From Streptomyces sp. NBC_00620 (GTDB taxonomy: Bacteria > Actinomycetota > Actinomycetes > Streptomycetales > Streptomycetaceae): a DNA stretch of 64,000 nt. A program made the position numbers and the translations under genes. Below, in pieces: positions 8,690 through 18,089 of the stretch; the stretch's first letter is position 1, and each line of letters starts with the position of its first letter. The notes under the pieces were generated by a model, which was not told where the DNA came from, searched no databases, and was given only the letters and a program-made list of their open reading frames with translations. The stretch is from assembly GCF_026341825.1 (NCBI RefSeq), contig NZ_JAPENY010000002.1, positions 1,645,001-1,709,000 on the forward strand, read 5' to 3'.

Positions 8690-9682
8690 TCATCGGTGGC
8701 CGCCCGTGATGCTGAGGGCTCTGCTGCGAGCCGAGCGGAAGTCGCTCTGCCACCACTGGGGGTTCGGGGTGACGAGCGCCCATGGCGCGGTGGTCATGTA
8801 GGGGCCGATTGCCTCGAACACCTCGCCCGCGCGTCCCACGCCGGTGGCGGTCAGTGCGTAGGCCAGATAGTGCAGGTCCAGCAGTGAGCATGAGAGTGGG
8901 TCAGCGTGGGCGAACCAGACCTCCAGGCCCTTCCGGGCGTAGTGGGCCTTGTCGGCAGTGCTCCAGTACGCGATCACGCTGGCGGTTTGCTGGTGCTCCA
9001 GTTGCAGCCGGTAAGTCTCGACGTAGGCGTACAGCGGCAGCAGATTCAGCGGCGATTCTGCCGGTGCGAACGTGGTCACCCACTGGGCGAAGTCGAGGCC
9101 TCCCCCCCGGCCACGGGCATGAAAGACGCCCAGCATTCGGTGATACGCCTCGCGGTTGCCGGGGTCCCGCTCATTCACCCAGTCCAGCACCCTCCACGGT
9201 CCGGGAGGCAGCATCCTTTCGGGCGGAGGACTCCAGTGCACTCGATGATGAGGGAACCGCTCGTCGACATCGGTCTGTGCGAGCGCCAAGTAGCACACGT
9301 ACGGCACGGGATCGGCGGGCCACCGATCGGCTGCGGCCTTGCACGCCGCGCGGGCAGAGTCGACCGCGCTGATGATTTTCTGGCCGGACAGCCCACTGCG
9401 GTGGGCGTTGAGTACACGCTGTGTCAGCACCCGGGCCCGCATCATCAGCGCGTCCGGGTCGGAGGGTTCCTCGGCGTACCACTGGTCGATCGCCTTGTTG
9501 TTGGCGGAGCCGACGGCCAGGACCTGACTGCGGGACGTACGCAGCGCCCAGTCGCCGTACGTGGCACGTAGCAGCCGTTTCGCTTCGAGGTACCGGTCTA
9601 TCCGCAGGTCTTCGAGGGCTAGGCGCAGATCTTCGTCCGGGCCCGCGGCGTGAACGATCAGGTCCATGTCACTGCGGGGCAT
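8690..9682 (-). CDS. Hypothetical cytoplasmic protein, helical-repeat-like
   Basis: 330 residues (an internal ATG at 9667 is an alternative start). Mostly alpha-helical in composition with repeated Ala/Leu-rich helices and aromatic pairs such as QWYAEEPSDPDALMMRAR and LDLHYLAYALTATG, resembling a TPR-like scaffold. No catalytic motif, signal peptide or membrane segment. Homologues of this general type are common in Streptomyces near regulators, but I do not recognise a function. It stands alone, 84 bases upstream of the permease on the same strand. Confidence 0.65.
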   Translation of the reverse strand: MPRSDMDLIVHAAGPDEDLRLALEDLRIDRYLEAKRLLRATYGDWALRTSRSQVLAVGSANNKAIDQWYAEEPSDPDALMMRARVLTQRVLNAHRSGLSGQKIISAVDSARAACKAAADRWPADPVPYVCYLALAQTDVDERFPHHRVHWSPPPERMLPPGPWRVLDWVNERDPGNREAYHRMLGVFHARGRGGGLDFAQWVTTFAPAESPLNLLPLYAYVETYRLQLEHQQTASVIAYWSTADKAHYARKGLEVWFAHADPLSCSLLDLHYLAYALTATGVGRAGEVFEAIGPYMTTAPWALVTPNPQWWQSDFRSARSRALSITGGHR

Positions 9683-9937
9683 CGATACACCCCCGCATCA
9701 GGCGAGGATCTTCAGGCAGGAGGCGGTCCAGGCCTGGTGTGCATAAGGGGGACATGGGGGGTGAGTCCTCAAAACGGGGAATCGGAGGCCGCTGGGCGAC
9801 AGCCGACCTGTCTGGTTCTTGGGGGAGCCAGAGAGCCGATGACTGTGGCCCAGCGGCCAGTCAGGGGGAGGCGCGTCAGAGCTGCTGGCGAGCCGCTGGG
9901 GCAGAGGAAAGCGCGGTAGGCCGCATTGCCGGCTGGG

Positions 9938-10411
9938 TCATGAGTGGTCTCCGGGAAACAGGGTGAGCCAGACGTCTTTGCCTCCACCGGTAGCCGGGGT
10001 GACGCCGTACTCGTCCGCGCAAGCCGCAATGAGGCTGACGCCCCGCCCGTCCTCGGCGTCAGGGGAGGCAAGCGTCAGTTGCGGATGCGTCGGATCCGAG
10101 TCGTGGACACAGAGGAAAAGTCCATCCCCCGGGACTCGAGTGAGAACGAGCCGCGCGCTCGGGGTCTGACTCTTCCCGCTGGGCGGGACGTGCTTCACAA
10201 CGTTCGTGAGCAGTTCGGACAACACAAGCACGGTCCGCTCGACCAGCGGCTCAAGGCCCCACAGGCGGACGTGGGCACGCACGATGGTTCTCACAAGGCC
10301 GACCGTCTTCGCGGTCACAGCGAGGTCCATCTCGAGCTGTCCGGGGCTGCTACGCGTCATGGCGGAAACACCCGTTACTGGCGGGGCGGGCAGTGCTAGA
10401 AGGATGGTCAT
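9938..10411 (-). CDS. RsbW/SpoIIAB-like ATP-binding protein
   Basis: 157 residues, or 140 if translation begins at the internal ATG at 10360. The GHKL ATPase fold is visible: LVLSELLTNVVKHV (N-box), a degenerate VHDSDP (G1), and EDGRGVSLIAACADEYGV (G2-type glycines). Single-domain GHKL proteins of this kind in Streptomyces are anti-sigma-factor kinases or orphan relatives acting in partner-switch regulation. It is divergent from an XRE-TPR regulator gene, a pairing common in Streptomyces. A distant relative lies at 61414. Confidence 0.75.
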   Translation of the reverse strand: MTILLALPAPPVTGVSAMTRSSPGQLEMDLAVTAKTVGLVRTIVRAHVRLWGLEPLVERTVLVLSELLTNVVKHVPPSGKSQTPSARLVLTRVPGDGLFLCVHDSDPTHPQLTLASPDAEDGRGVSLIAACADEYGVTPATGGGKDVWLTLFPGDHS

Positions 10412-10573
10412 CTCTCAGATCCACTTCGGTCTGCGAAACCTCTCTACCGAGGCCCGGCAGCGGTGTGTACTGGTGTGGAACCGTTCAGCAACCATTCAGT
10501 CAGGACGCGAGGCCCGCGTGCAGATCCGGATGCGGACAACTGAGGAATCCGCATCGCGACCCAAGGGACCCTG

Positions 10574-11971
10574 ATGCCGCAGCCAGAGAAGGAACTCACC
10601 CCCGACGCCTCACCCCAGGAGTGGTTCGGTGCCGAACTCCGGTACTGGAGAAAGAGGAAGCCGGGACTTCGTGCTGCCCAGTTGGGGCCGATGGTGCAGG
10701 TCAGCCCGTCCGTCATCTCGAAAATCGAGAAGGGCGCGTATCGCTGTCACTCCGAACTCGCGGCGCGCCTAGACGACGTCCTCGAGACGGGTGGAGTGCT
10801 CGTGAGGGCCTGGGGAATGGTCTTCGGCGATGCGGATAAAAAGCGAGGCGATGCGGATAACGCGGCCTCCAGCCCAGTGGAGGGGACCATTCAGGTCCGC
10901 CATGGCCGCATCCTGGGCAGAGACCCTTCCCCGCACTCTGGGAGTCCTGCGTCTGTGGACCGACGTCAATTCCTCGCTGCCGGCAGCCTTGCCGCAATCG
11001 CTCCGAAAGACCTTGCCAACCTGGTCGCTCCCGCGGCACCGCCAGAACTTCCGAAGAAGATCACCCCACGCGAGATAGAGCAGCTCCATCACGCTGCCGA
11101 CGTCCTTCACCTCGCGGACAACACACATGGCGGGGGAGGCCTGGTCAGCGTGATGGCCAGCCGCACCATGGAGTGGGCTGTACGCCTACTGTCCGTTAGG
11201 TGCCCCGACCAACTGCAGATCGCGTTCCTCTCCGCTATCGCGCGGCTCGGCATCGTGGTCGGCGCTTCGCACTTCGACGCCTACGCTCACGACGACGCCC
11301 GCGTCGCCTTCAAGGTCGCATCGGAATGCGCCACCGAAGCCGGGGACTGGCACCTGCGCGCAAAGACGTACTCCTTCCTCGCCCGCCAGGCGATTTGGAT
11401 CAACGACCCCGACAGTGGTCTGACCTACGCAGACACGGGCCTGGTGCGCTCAGAGCGGCTCACAGCCACCGAGAGAGCCATGCTGCACAGCGCCCGCGCC
11501 CGCGCCTTCGGAAAGATGCACGATGTGCCAGGCACCATTGCCGCTGTAGGCCAGGCCGATGAAGCCTTCGCTCACTCCAACCCGGCTGAGGATCCGCCCT
11601 GGATGGCCTACTACGACGAGGCGCAGCACGCCGGGGACACCGCCCACGCCCTCTACGAGATCGCCGTCCACATGCGTCAGGACCCGGGACAGGCCGGACG
11701 ACGCTTCGAGACTGCGGTTGCAGGCCACGGAGACAGCTTCAAGCGCTCACGCGCAATATCCCGCATCAAGTTGGCGTCGCTCGTCATGGCGAAGGGTGAC
11801 CCCATGCAGGCCGTAGCCATTGGCCACGCGGCACTCGACGATGTCGGCCTACTCACTTCGCGTCGAGCTGCCGACGATCTCAGGGAACTCGGCCGCTTCT
11901 CCGCCCAGCACCGCGGCCTGGAAGCGGCCGTGGAACTACGCCAGCGAATCAGGGGAACCCTGCAAGCATGA
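10574..11971 (+). CDS. XRE-family regulator with C-terminal TPR-like domain
   Basis: 465 residues; ATG preceded by AAGGGA at six bases. The N-terminal helix-turn-helix lies at about residues 15-60 (ELRYWRKRKPGLRAAQLG, then VSPSVISKIEKG). The remainder from about residue 160 is an all-helical TPR-like sensor domain (ALAYADTGL-like and LHSARARAFGKM motifs). Such proteins usually bind DNA locally and are gated by peptides or protein partners. It is coupled by ATGA to the kinase gene downstream and divergent from an ATPase gene. Regulatory targets are unknown. Confidence 0.82.
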   Translation: MPQPEKELTPDASPQEWFGAELRYWRKRKPGLRAAQLGPMVQVSPSVISKIEKGAYRCHSELAARLDDVLETGGVLVRAWGMVFGDADKKRGDADNAASSPVEGTIQVRHGRILGRDPSPHSGSPASVDRRQFLAAGSLAAIAPKDLANLVAPAAPPELPKKITPREIEQLHHAADVLHLADNTHGGGGLVSVMASRTMEWAVRLLSVRCPDQLQIAFLSAIARLGIVVGASHFDAYAHDDARVAFKVASECATEAGDWHLRAKTYSFLARQAIWINDPDSGLTYADTGLVRSERLTATERAMLHSARARAFGKMHDVPGTIAAVGQADEAFAHSNPAEDPPWMAYYDEAQHAGDTAHALYEIAVHMRQDPGQAGRRFETAVAGHGDSFKRSRAISRIKLASLVMAKGDPMQAVAIGHAALDDVGLLTSRRAADDLRELGRFSAQHRGLEAAVELRQRIRGTLQA

Positions 11972-12849
11972 CGATCTCAGCCGCCCCTGCCCCTGAAGCG
12001 CTGGAGGAAGCTTGCCGCATCGCGGGCTTCGACCCCGCTGGTGCCGAACCCATCCGTGTCGCCGAGAACGAAATTTGGCGCCTTCCCAACCGCGTGATCG
12101 TGCGAATCGCGCGGGCAGGGCAATGGGATGCTGCGGCCCGTGAGGTGCGCGTGGCGGAGTGGCTGGCCGACAACCAGGTACCTGCCGTCCGAACGCTATG
12201 CGTCGACCAGCCCGTTGACGCGGACGATCGTCCAGTGACCTTCTGGGAAGAACTTCCGGAACACGTAGCGGGATCAGTCATGGACGTGGTGACGCTCCTC
12301 AAGCAGCTTCACGCCCTGCCTATCCCTGATCTGCAGCTTGGCCGGCTGGACCCTTTTGTACGGGTCGCCGACCGGATTGACGCAGCAACGTCCCTATCTG
12401 ACGACGATCGCGGGTGGCTGCATCAGCAACTCGCGGATCTGCAGGCGCAGTGGCTGAACCGTCCCGAGGGGCTGCCTGAGTGCGTCGTGCACGGTGACGC
12501 TTGGGTGGGGAACACAGTGCGCACGGCAGCCGGGCCGATCCTGATCGACTTCGAGCGGGTCTCGGTTGGCCCCCCAGAGTGGGATCTCGTCTCCACCGCG
12601 GTAAAGATGACCACAACCGGCGCCGTGTCCAAGGCCGAGTACGCCGAGTTCTGCTCCGCGTACGGCACGGATGTAACGCAGTGGGAGGGCTACGAATTGC
12701 TCGCTGGGGCCCGCCAGTTGCGCATGACCAGCTATGCCGCCCAGCACGCCGCTACACGGCTGGAGTGGCAGGCGGAAGCGCAATACCGTGTTGACTGCCT
12801 GCGCGGCCGCACGGCGCCACCCCCGTGGGGGTGGAAGGGCATCATGTAG
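11968..12849 (+). CDS. Aminoglycoside phosphotransferase-family kinase
   Basis: 293 residues with an APH/choline-kinase fold. The catalytic loop VVHGDAWVGNTV (HGDxxxxN) is near residue 173, and the metal-binding ILIDFERVSVGPPEWDL follows. It starts at the ATG overlapping the regulator stop (ATGA), so the two are co-translated. Family members phosphorylate aminoglycosides, other small molecules or proteins. The coupling to an XRE-TPR regulator is often seen in Streptomyces and does not by itself imply antibiotic resistance. Substrate unknown. Confidence 0.82.
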   Translation: MTISAAPAPEALEEACRIAGFDPAGAEPIRVAENEIWRLPNRVIVRIARAGQWDAAAREVRVAEWLADNQVPAVRTLCVDQPVDADDRPVTFWEELPEHVAGSVMDVVTLLKQLHALPIPDLQLGRLDPFVRVADRIDAATSLSDDDRGWLHQQLADLQAQWLNRPEGLPECVVHGDAWVGNTVRTAAGPILIDFERVSVGPPEWDLVSTAVKMTTTGAVSKAEYAEFCSAYGTDVTQWEGYELLAGARQLRMTSYAAQHAATRLEWQAEAQYRVDCLRGRTAPPPWGWKGIM

Positions 12850-12978
12850 GCCCAATTCCTCCGACGTCGTGCACCGGAAACTTGCTGAACGGGTCGTTCT
12901 CGGCGGCTTTGGCCGGGCGCACGTACACGGTGCGGGGTCACTGGGACTGGGGCGAGTACGGCAGGCGTTGGGGATTCG

Positions 12979-13974
12979 TCAGTAAGCTTCATCGGCCGCG
13001 GGTTCGCAATCCGAACAGACTTGGGGGGATTGTTCGGGATGCACGAGAGAATCATTACATATTTCACAACGCCGCCACGTGGAGTAATCGGCCGCACATC
13101 CGAAACAGATAGGGGTGGAGGCATTCCTGTTCTTCGCAACTTCGGCGCGCATAACGACGGCGTAGTGGTTGCAAGAATCACAGGGAAATATCTCGCCACC
13201 TGAATTGACCTCCTTGTACCAGACGGCCAGTTCGTTGGGGGTGTCCCACTCTTTCATGCAGAATCGGCAGGACAGGGGCTCATCTCCGAGGACGATCGCC
13301 CATTGGCCACACTCCGGACATTCCACGGTGCGGTCAACCAGATACTTAAGTTCCTCCTCAAGACGGGCAGATCGTTGAGAGACGAGCGCCTTGATATGTA
13401 GCAAGCGAGTGCGCAACTGATCCATCGTGGTCTCAACGAACGGGCCTTCCTTGGAGAGGGCCGGTCGCAGCTCTCTATGGATGAAGTTCAGCAGGAAGTC
13501 GAGTACCAATGCCGCCTGCGCTTCAACGGCGTAGACGCTCGCCGTATGACCGAGATGCGTCAAAGCGTTTCGAGTGTCGGCCAGATTAGTGATGGCCTGC
13601 CTTTGTTCCTTGGTGATTTGAAGATTGGCAATGTTGTTAAGTCGGTCGACGGCCCCGAGGACCGTACAGCTAGAGAAGCTGCCTTTCTCGTAGTCGACTC
13701 TCTTAGCTTTTCCTGGATCACTGAACACAAGGCTCCAGTGCTCCCGGATGAGGCGGGCCTTGAGTAGGACCTCGACGGCTGCCTGTAGGTGGAGCACTGC
13801 GTACTTGAGGTCTCGAGCGCCCGGCGCACCTTCTCGCTGGCTCAGATGGTCGAAGGCGCTGAGGAGGAAGTCCATGCCGTTGCGGACGGGCGTGAAGTCC
13901 ATGTCCCGCCGTCGGCGGACCACGAGCTTCTTCTGCTCGGCGTCCGGCTTTTCAGTACTCTGTCGGTCAGCCAC
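12979..13974 (-). CDS. HEPN-like protein with three C-terminal zinc-ribbon cysteine clusters
   Basis: 331 residues from GTG at 13974, chosen because AGAGGG sits five bases upstream; a longer frame upstream is low-complexity. The N-terminal half is helical and contains RNALTHLGH near residue 135, matching the RX4H motif of HEPN ribonucleases. The C-terminal third has six CxxC pairs (C219/222, 236/239, 265/268, 290/293, 303/306, 320/323), which would form about three zinc ribbons. HEPN proteins often act in toxin, abortive-infection or RNA-processing systems. It is divergent from another unknown gene at 14.5 kb. HEPN assignment rests on motif and helical context only. Confidence 0.65.
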   Translation of the reverse strand: MADRQSTEKPDAEQKKLVVRRRRDMDFTPVRNGMDFLLSAFDHLSQREGAPGARDLKYAVLHLQAAVEVLLKARLIREHWSLVFSDPGKAKRVDYEKGSFSSCTVLGAVDRLNNIANLQITKEQRQAITNLADTRNALTHLGHTASVYAVEAQAALVLDFLLNFIHRELRPALSKEGPFVETTMDQLRTRLLHIKALVSQRSARLEEELKYLVDRTVECPECGQWAIVLGDEPLSCRFCMKEWDTPNELAVWYKEVNSGGEIFPCDSCNHYAVVMRAEVAKNRNASTPICFGCAADYSTWRRCEICNDSLVHPEQSPQVCSDCEPAADEAY

Positions 13975-14517
13975 CTGTACCCTCTGAGTTGCGGTTCCTG
14001 ACGTGCCGCGGTATCGCTTACAGTCTTCCCTGAGAGCGGAGAGAAACCGCCCTGATCCGGAAGTAGGAGCCCTCTGTGCGGAGCCGTCCGGACCGTTGAA
14101 GCTCGTTGCGTACGCCCTCGCCCTCCTGGCCCACACCTTCTCGGGACTCTTCGGCCGAGGTGCGCGGTGGTTGGGCCGCGGGTTGGTCGCTTCGGTCGCT
14201 GTCGTGGCCCCTCGCGTGGCGTAACAGGCCCCGAGGTTCGAGGCGTTCGCTTCTTCGCGGAGAGCTGTCCTGTCGCAAATGATCTGGTCCGTAGCCAGGA
14301 GGCTGACCTGTGGCGACCCGATGAGTTGAGACGTCAGGATGTCGGGCTTCTCAGTTGATCTCGGTCCGCAGGCGTGAATGTTGGCCGTCGTCTCAGTCGA
14401 TCTTGGTGAGGGCGCAGACTGGCGCTCCGCGGGGCTCGCTGGCGTGTCAGCGTTTAAATGTTTCCGCTGCGTCACCCGAGTAGGGTTATGCGAAGTAATC
14501 CGGCTAGGGCGTGCGCG
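13975..14517. other. 540-bp divergent intergenic region with a direct repeat
   Basis: No convincing gene on either strand. A degenerate direct repeat, TCTCAGTTGATCTCGG near 14351 and TCTCAGTCGATCTTGG near 14391, lies ahead of the rightward gene, spaced about 40 bases (four helical turns). It may be an operator or simply a duplication. Short open frames here have atypical codon use. Confidence 0.35.
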
Positions 14518-15498
14518 ATGGGTAGGGGCAAAGTTGTGGACGACGAGATTTCCCCCGTACTGAACGACACCTTGAGCCCGAGATTTCAGGCGCTGAAAAG
14601 TTTCTCTGCGCGAATGCGTAGAGAAATCCGGGTGGGCTCGCTCATCTGGGATGAATCAGACCTGGACGTACGGGCGCTAACGATCAATAACTGCATGCGA
14701 AGACAGCGAGACGCCATCGAGGGGGCGATTGCGCTCGGTGACGCCAGGCAGGGCCATCTAGCGGTGGCCTTCGTGCGAGCCTTCCTTGAGGAACGAATGT
14801 GGGTTACATTCCTCGCTTCCATGACGCACAGCGAGGCGAATGGCCTGCTGCTGGTAATGGGCCGCTGGGACGCTCGGCGGGCACTGATCGCGCAGCGGGA
14901 CTACATCGGCGATCTCGATATGACGTTGCACCTGTGGTTCCCGCCGGGATTTGTTGATGCTCACGCTGCGACGTTGGACGACGTCAAGAATGAACTGCGC
15001 CAACTTCGCGGCCGGTGGGGGTGGCAAGGGATACTCCCCTCTGCGAAATGGGTGGCGGAACAAACATCTCTCCTAGAAGAGTACGAATATTTGCATTCTG
15101 CGACCAGTCGCGCGCTGCACTTTTCCGCCGGAGAAGTACTACGGAGAGGGTGGGGTGTGCCAGGCGGTGCCCTTGTCACCGACAAGGACGAGTTCCGTGA
15201 ACACCTCGCGGAGTTCGCCTACGATCAACTATGGCGGCAGCATATAGGGACCATCATCGGGGCCGCCGACTTTCTCGGCGATGCGTCGATCAGCGTGCCG
15301 GACGATTTTTTTTCGGAAGAGAATCGCATAAAGTTGATATCGGAACTAACAAATCTGGGACGCGTCCCCCTCGTGCACGCGCACGAATGGAACCTGGCGC
15401 CTCCAGCGTCAGGAACGCGTATCGCGTGGGCAGCGGTCACGCTCGCACAATCAGCCGATGCCGGACTCGACGAGGCAAGTGAAACCGGAAGTCAATGA
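14518..15498 (+). CDS. Hypothetical helical protein (DUF5677/abortive-infection-like)
   Basis: About 326 residues if started at ATG 14518; ATGs at 14458 and 14488 are alternatives. The sequence is alpha-helical with RRQRDAIEGAIALGDA early and LEEYEYLHSATSRALHFS in the middle, a pattern like helical Streptomyces proteins of the DUF5677 type, some of which sit in defence contexts. No signal peptide or clear catalytic site. GC content and codon use are slightly looser than in its neighbours, which hints at transfer. It is divergent from the HEPN/zinc-ribbon gene and followed by a pentapeptide protein. Function unknown. Confidence 0.55.
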   Translation: MGRGKVVDDEISPVLNDTLSPRFQALKSFSARMRREIRVGSLIWDESDLDVRALTINNCMRRQRDAIEGAIALGDARQGHLAVAFVRAFLEERMWVTFLASMTHSEANGLLLVMGRWDARRALIAQRDYIGDLDMTLHLWFPPGFVDAHAATLDDVKNELRQLRGRWGWQGILPSAKWVAEQTSLLEEYEYLHSATSRALHFSAGEVLRRGWGVPGGALVTDKDEFREHLAEFAYDQLWRQHIGTIIGAADFLGDASISVPDDFFSEENRIKLISELTNLGRVPLVHAHEWNLAPPASGTRIAWAAVTLAQSADAGLDEASETGSQ

Positions 15499-15573
15499 GG
15501 TCTTCGCAACGGTGATTTCAGTGCTGCGGCCACGGGCGTGCAACCGTTGGCCGCACGCAATCGTCCTTCGTGT

Positions 15574-17580
15574 ATGCCTCAGCCGAGCCGCAACCGAGCC
15601 CCTTCTCCTTCATGGCAGCGCTGCGGGCACGGCGCAGACCCCAACAGCGATCCCGACGGCTGCCCCGGTATCCACGTATCCGGCCACACCGCTTGCCTCG
15701 CCCACCTGGCTACTGCCGACCGCGACGCCTACCTCGCCGGTCTAACCCCCGGCGCCAACGTTGATCACCGTGGCACCCCCTTCACCCAGCGGGTCCTCGC
15801 TGACTTCCTGTACGCCCTTCATGACCCCGCAACCGGAGGGACACACCTCGGCGTTGCCGACTTTGGGTGGGCGACCTTCGAGGGCATCGCCTTGTTCCAT
15901 TCGGCGACCTTCGAGGATGACGCCAACTTCGCGTCGGCAACCTTCAAGGGTGACGCCAGCTTCGGGTTGGCAACCTTCAAGGGTGGCGCCGGGTTCGAAT
16001 CGGCGCGCTTCGAGGGTGACGCTCTGTTCGTGACGGCGACCTTCGAGGGCAACGCCGGTTTTGGATCGGCGAATTTCAAGGGCATCGCCGGGTTCCTGAT
16101 GGCGTGCTTTAAGGGCACCGCCAGATTTGAGTTGGCGCACTTCGAGGGTGACCCCATCTTTGGGCTGGCGAGCTTCGAGGGCACCGCCAGATTCGAGTCG
16201 GCGACCTTCGAGAGCGGCGTCGACTTTCACGCGACGACATTCAAGGGCGATGCCTGGTTCGTGTCGGCCAGCTTTAATGACACCGCCGACATCCGGTCGG
16301 CGAACTTCGAGGGCACCGCCGGATTCATGTCGGCGACGTTCGAGAGCCCTGTCGACTTTCAGGCGACGATATTCAAGGGCATCGCCGGATTCGGGTCGGC
16401 GACCTTCAAGAGCGGCGTCGACTTTGGGCTGGCGACCTTCAAGGGCGACGTCGAGTTCAGGTCAGCGGCCTTCGAGAGAGCGTCAATCCTTGGGCCGATG
16501 GTGTGTGCCGGGCAGGTCACATTGTCCGGGGCGACCTTCGGCGGCCCGGTGACACTCTCGTTTGCCACACGGCGCCTGGAATGCTGGCGGACCCGCTGGT
16601 CATCGACTGCTGAGATACGCCTGCGCTACGCCACGGTGGATTTCGCTCATGCGGTCTTCGAGTACCCCCTCACGATAGCTGCGGAGCCGGATCCGTTCGT
16701 TCTCGCCGACGGCCGGCAGCTGGCCGAGGGTCCATTTGCGAGTGCACCCACCCCTGGGGTGAGACTGGCGTCGCTGCGCGGAGTGGATGCTGCCCATCTG
16801 GTCCTCGCCGACGTCGATCTCGCAAGATGCCTCTTCGCTGGCACAGTGCACCTGGACCAATTGCGTCTGGAGGGCGCCTGCACGTTCGACACGGTCCCGC
16901 CCGCCGTGCACTGGCGACGTTGGCCGCCCGTACGGTTCACCGAGCGCAGGGCCCTCGCCGAAGAACACCACTGGCGTGCCAGCCAGCCGGGGGCAGTCCG
17001 GGGCTGGAACGTAGCGGCACTAGGCGCCGGACAGGCCGGGCCGCTGCAACTGGCGCCGGTGTATCGGGCGCTGCGCAAAGCGTTCGAGGACGGAAAACAC
17101 GAGCCCGGGGCCGCGGACTTCTACTACGGGGAGATGGAGATGCGCCGCCACGCTAGCGACATCCCCCGCAGCGAACGGGGCCTGCTGACCGCGTACTGGG
17201 CGTTGTGCGGCTACGGTCTGCGCGCCTCCCGAGCCCTGGCCTGGCTCGGTGCCGCCATGCTTCTCACCATCGTGCTTCTGATGGCCGTCGGCCTTCCCAG
17301 CGACACTCCGAAGCAGACAGCGACCGGCACCGTGCCGGTCGGCGGAGGCAAGGTGACCTTCGAGATCGACAATGACGATCCGGAGAACCCCACCGGCAAC
17401 CGGTTCACCGGCGAGCGCTTCGAGAAGGCGCTGAACGTCACCCTCAACTCAGTGGTCTTCCGCTCCGCCGACCAGGACCTGACCACCGCCGGCACCTACA
17501 CCGAGATGGCTTCCCGCCTGACCGAGCCTGTCCTCCTGGCCCTCGCGATCCTAGCCGTCCGCAATCGAGTCAAACGCTGA
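15574..17580 (+). CDS. Pentapeptide-repeat protein with C-terminal transmembrane domain
   Basis: About 668 residues; the ATG at 15538 is an alternative start. A small Cys/His N-terminal segment (CGHGADPNSD, then CLAHL) is followed by about 18 units of a roughly 15-residue repeat built on F.SATFKGDA, which should form a right-handed beta-helix. A non-repeat domain follows (RRALAEEHHWR), then YRALRKAFEDGKHEPGAADF, a helical hairpin and two hydrophobic segments (ALAWLGAAMLLTIVLLMAVG and a C-terminal helix). It is a membrane-anchored protein of unknown role; a channel-like or surface scaffold has been suggested for relatives. A paralogue in mirror orientation is at the right edge of the window. 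Confidence 0.8.
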   Translation: MPQPSRNRAPSPSWQRCGHGADPNSDPDGCPGIHVSGHTACLAHLATADRDAYLAGLTPGANVDHRGTPFTQRVLADFLYALHDPATGGTHLGVADFGWATFEGIALFHSATFEDDANFASATFKGDASFGLATFKGGAGFESARFEGDALFVTATFEGNAGFGSANFKGIAGFLMACFKGTARFELAHFEGDPIFGLASFEGTARFESATFESGVDFHATTFKGDAWFVSASFNDTADIRSANFEGTAGFMSATFESPVDFQATIFKGIAGFGSATFKSGVDFGLATFKGDVEFRSAAFERASILGPMVCAGQVTLSGATFGGPVTLSFATRRLECWRTRWSSTAEIRLRYATVDFAHAVFEYPLTIAAEPDPFVLADGRQLAEGPFASAPTPGVRLASLRGVDAAHLVLADVDLARCLFAGTVHLDQLRLEGACTFDTVPPAVHWRRWPPVRFTERRALAEEHHWRASQPGAVRGWNVAALGAGQAGPLQLAPVYRALRKAFEDGKHEPGAADFYYGEMEMRRHASDIPRSERGLLTAYWALCGYGLRASRALAWLGAAMLLTIVLLMAVGLPSDTPKQTATGTVPVGGGKVTFEIDNDDPENPTGNRFTGERFEKALNVTLNSVVFRSADQDLTTAGTYTEMASRLTEPVLLALAILAVRNRVKR

Positions 17581-17635
17581 CCTCGTGCACCCAGGCACTC
17601 AAGCAACCGGTGCACCCGAACCGCCATGAGCCATC

Positions 17636-17690
17636 GCACGAAAGATTTCAGTGCCAAGGTCACAGATCCGCTCACTGAAATCTTTCGTGC
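17636..17690. repeat. Perfect 18-bp inverted repeat with 19-base loop
   Basis: GCACGAAAGATTTCAGTG at 17636-17653 is exactly repeated in reverse complement at 17673-17690. It is AT-richer than the surroundings. It lies 56 bases after the pentapeptide gene and just ahead of the AGAGCAA leader, so it could terminate that transcript or be an operator or recombination site. No T-tract follows. Confidence 0.7.
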
Positions 17691-17699
17691 TGCCAGACA

Positions 17700-17720
17700 C
17701 CGGCGGAGAGCAACCGCCGG
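17700..17720 (+). promoter_or_regulatory. AGAGCAA-loop leader hairpin (copy outside the phage-like island)
   Basis: Stem CCGGCGG/CCGCCGG around the loop AGAGCAA, followed by CCCGAAAGAAGGAAC and an ATG at 17747. Same architecture as nine copies in the island. The ATG opens only a 29-codon frame; the neighbouring frame stays open to 18089, suggesting a frameshift in the leader gene. Confidence 0.7.
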
Positions 17721-17819
17721 AAAGGCCCGAAAGAAGGAACATCGTCATGATCCGGCGACCCATTACGAGTCAGACTTTCCGAGCTTCTGACCAGCGAAGA
17801 CGCCGAGACTGTAACAGGA

Positions 17820-18089
17820 ATGGCGATTCGCCGTAAGAAGCGTGAGGGCTGGGTGCCCTCACCCCCGGTACGGCGCAAGGAGATGCCCCTCCATGAGCAT
17901 CACCTCCGGTCTCACGCTCACGGTCTATGGACCGGGCGGGCAGCCCCTTCCGCGGACACGAGCAGTTCGAGCGCTGTTGAGAAGACCGCCGCTACCTGCC
18001 AGGAAGTGACCGCGTACGAACAGGTCGGGAGAGACCTCCAGACCATCGCGCACCACAAGTCCCGCGCCCCCAAGGGCTGCTGCGCATGA
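17820..18089 (+). CDS. Small hypothetical protein, possibly frameshifted at its 5' end
   Basis: The frame is open from 17751 to the stop at 18087-18089 and reads LRVRLSELLTSEDAETVTG before the ATG at 17820, which looks like protein sequence. The leader-associated ATG at 17747 is one base out of frame with it. The middle part is less convincing, and a second overlapping frame from ATG 17894 (LTLTVYGPGGQPLP) may be the real one there. The 3' end overlaps the next gene by ATGA. Best read as a small gene at the head of a four-gene coupled set, possibly damaged. Confidence 0.3.
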   Translation: MAIRRKKREGWVPSPPVRRKEMPLHEHHLRSHAHGLWTGRAAPSADTSSSSAVEKTAATCQEVTAYEQVGRDLQTIAHHKSRAPKGCCA

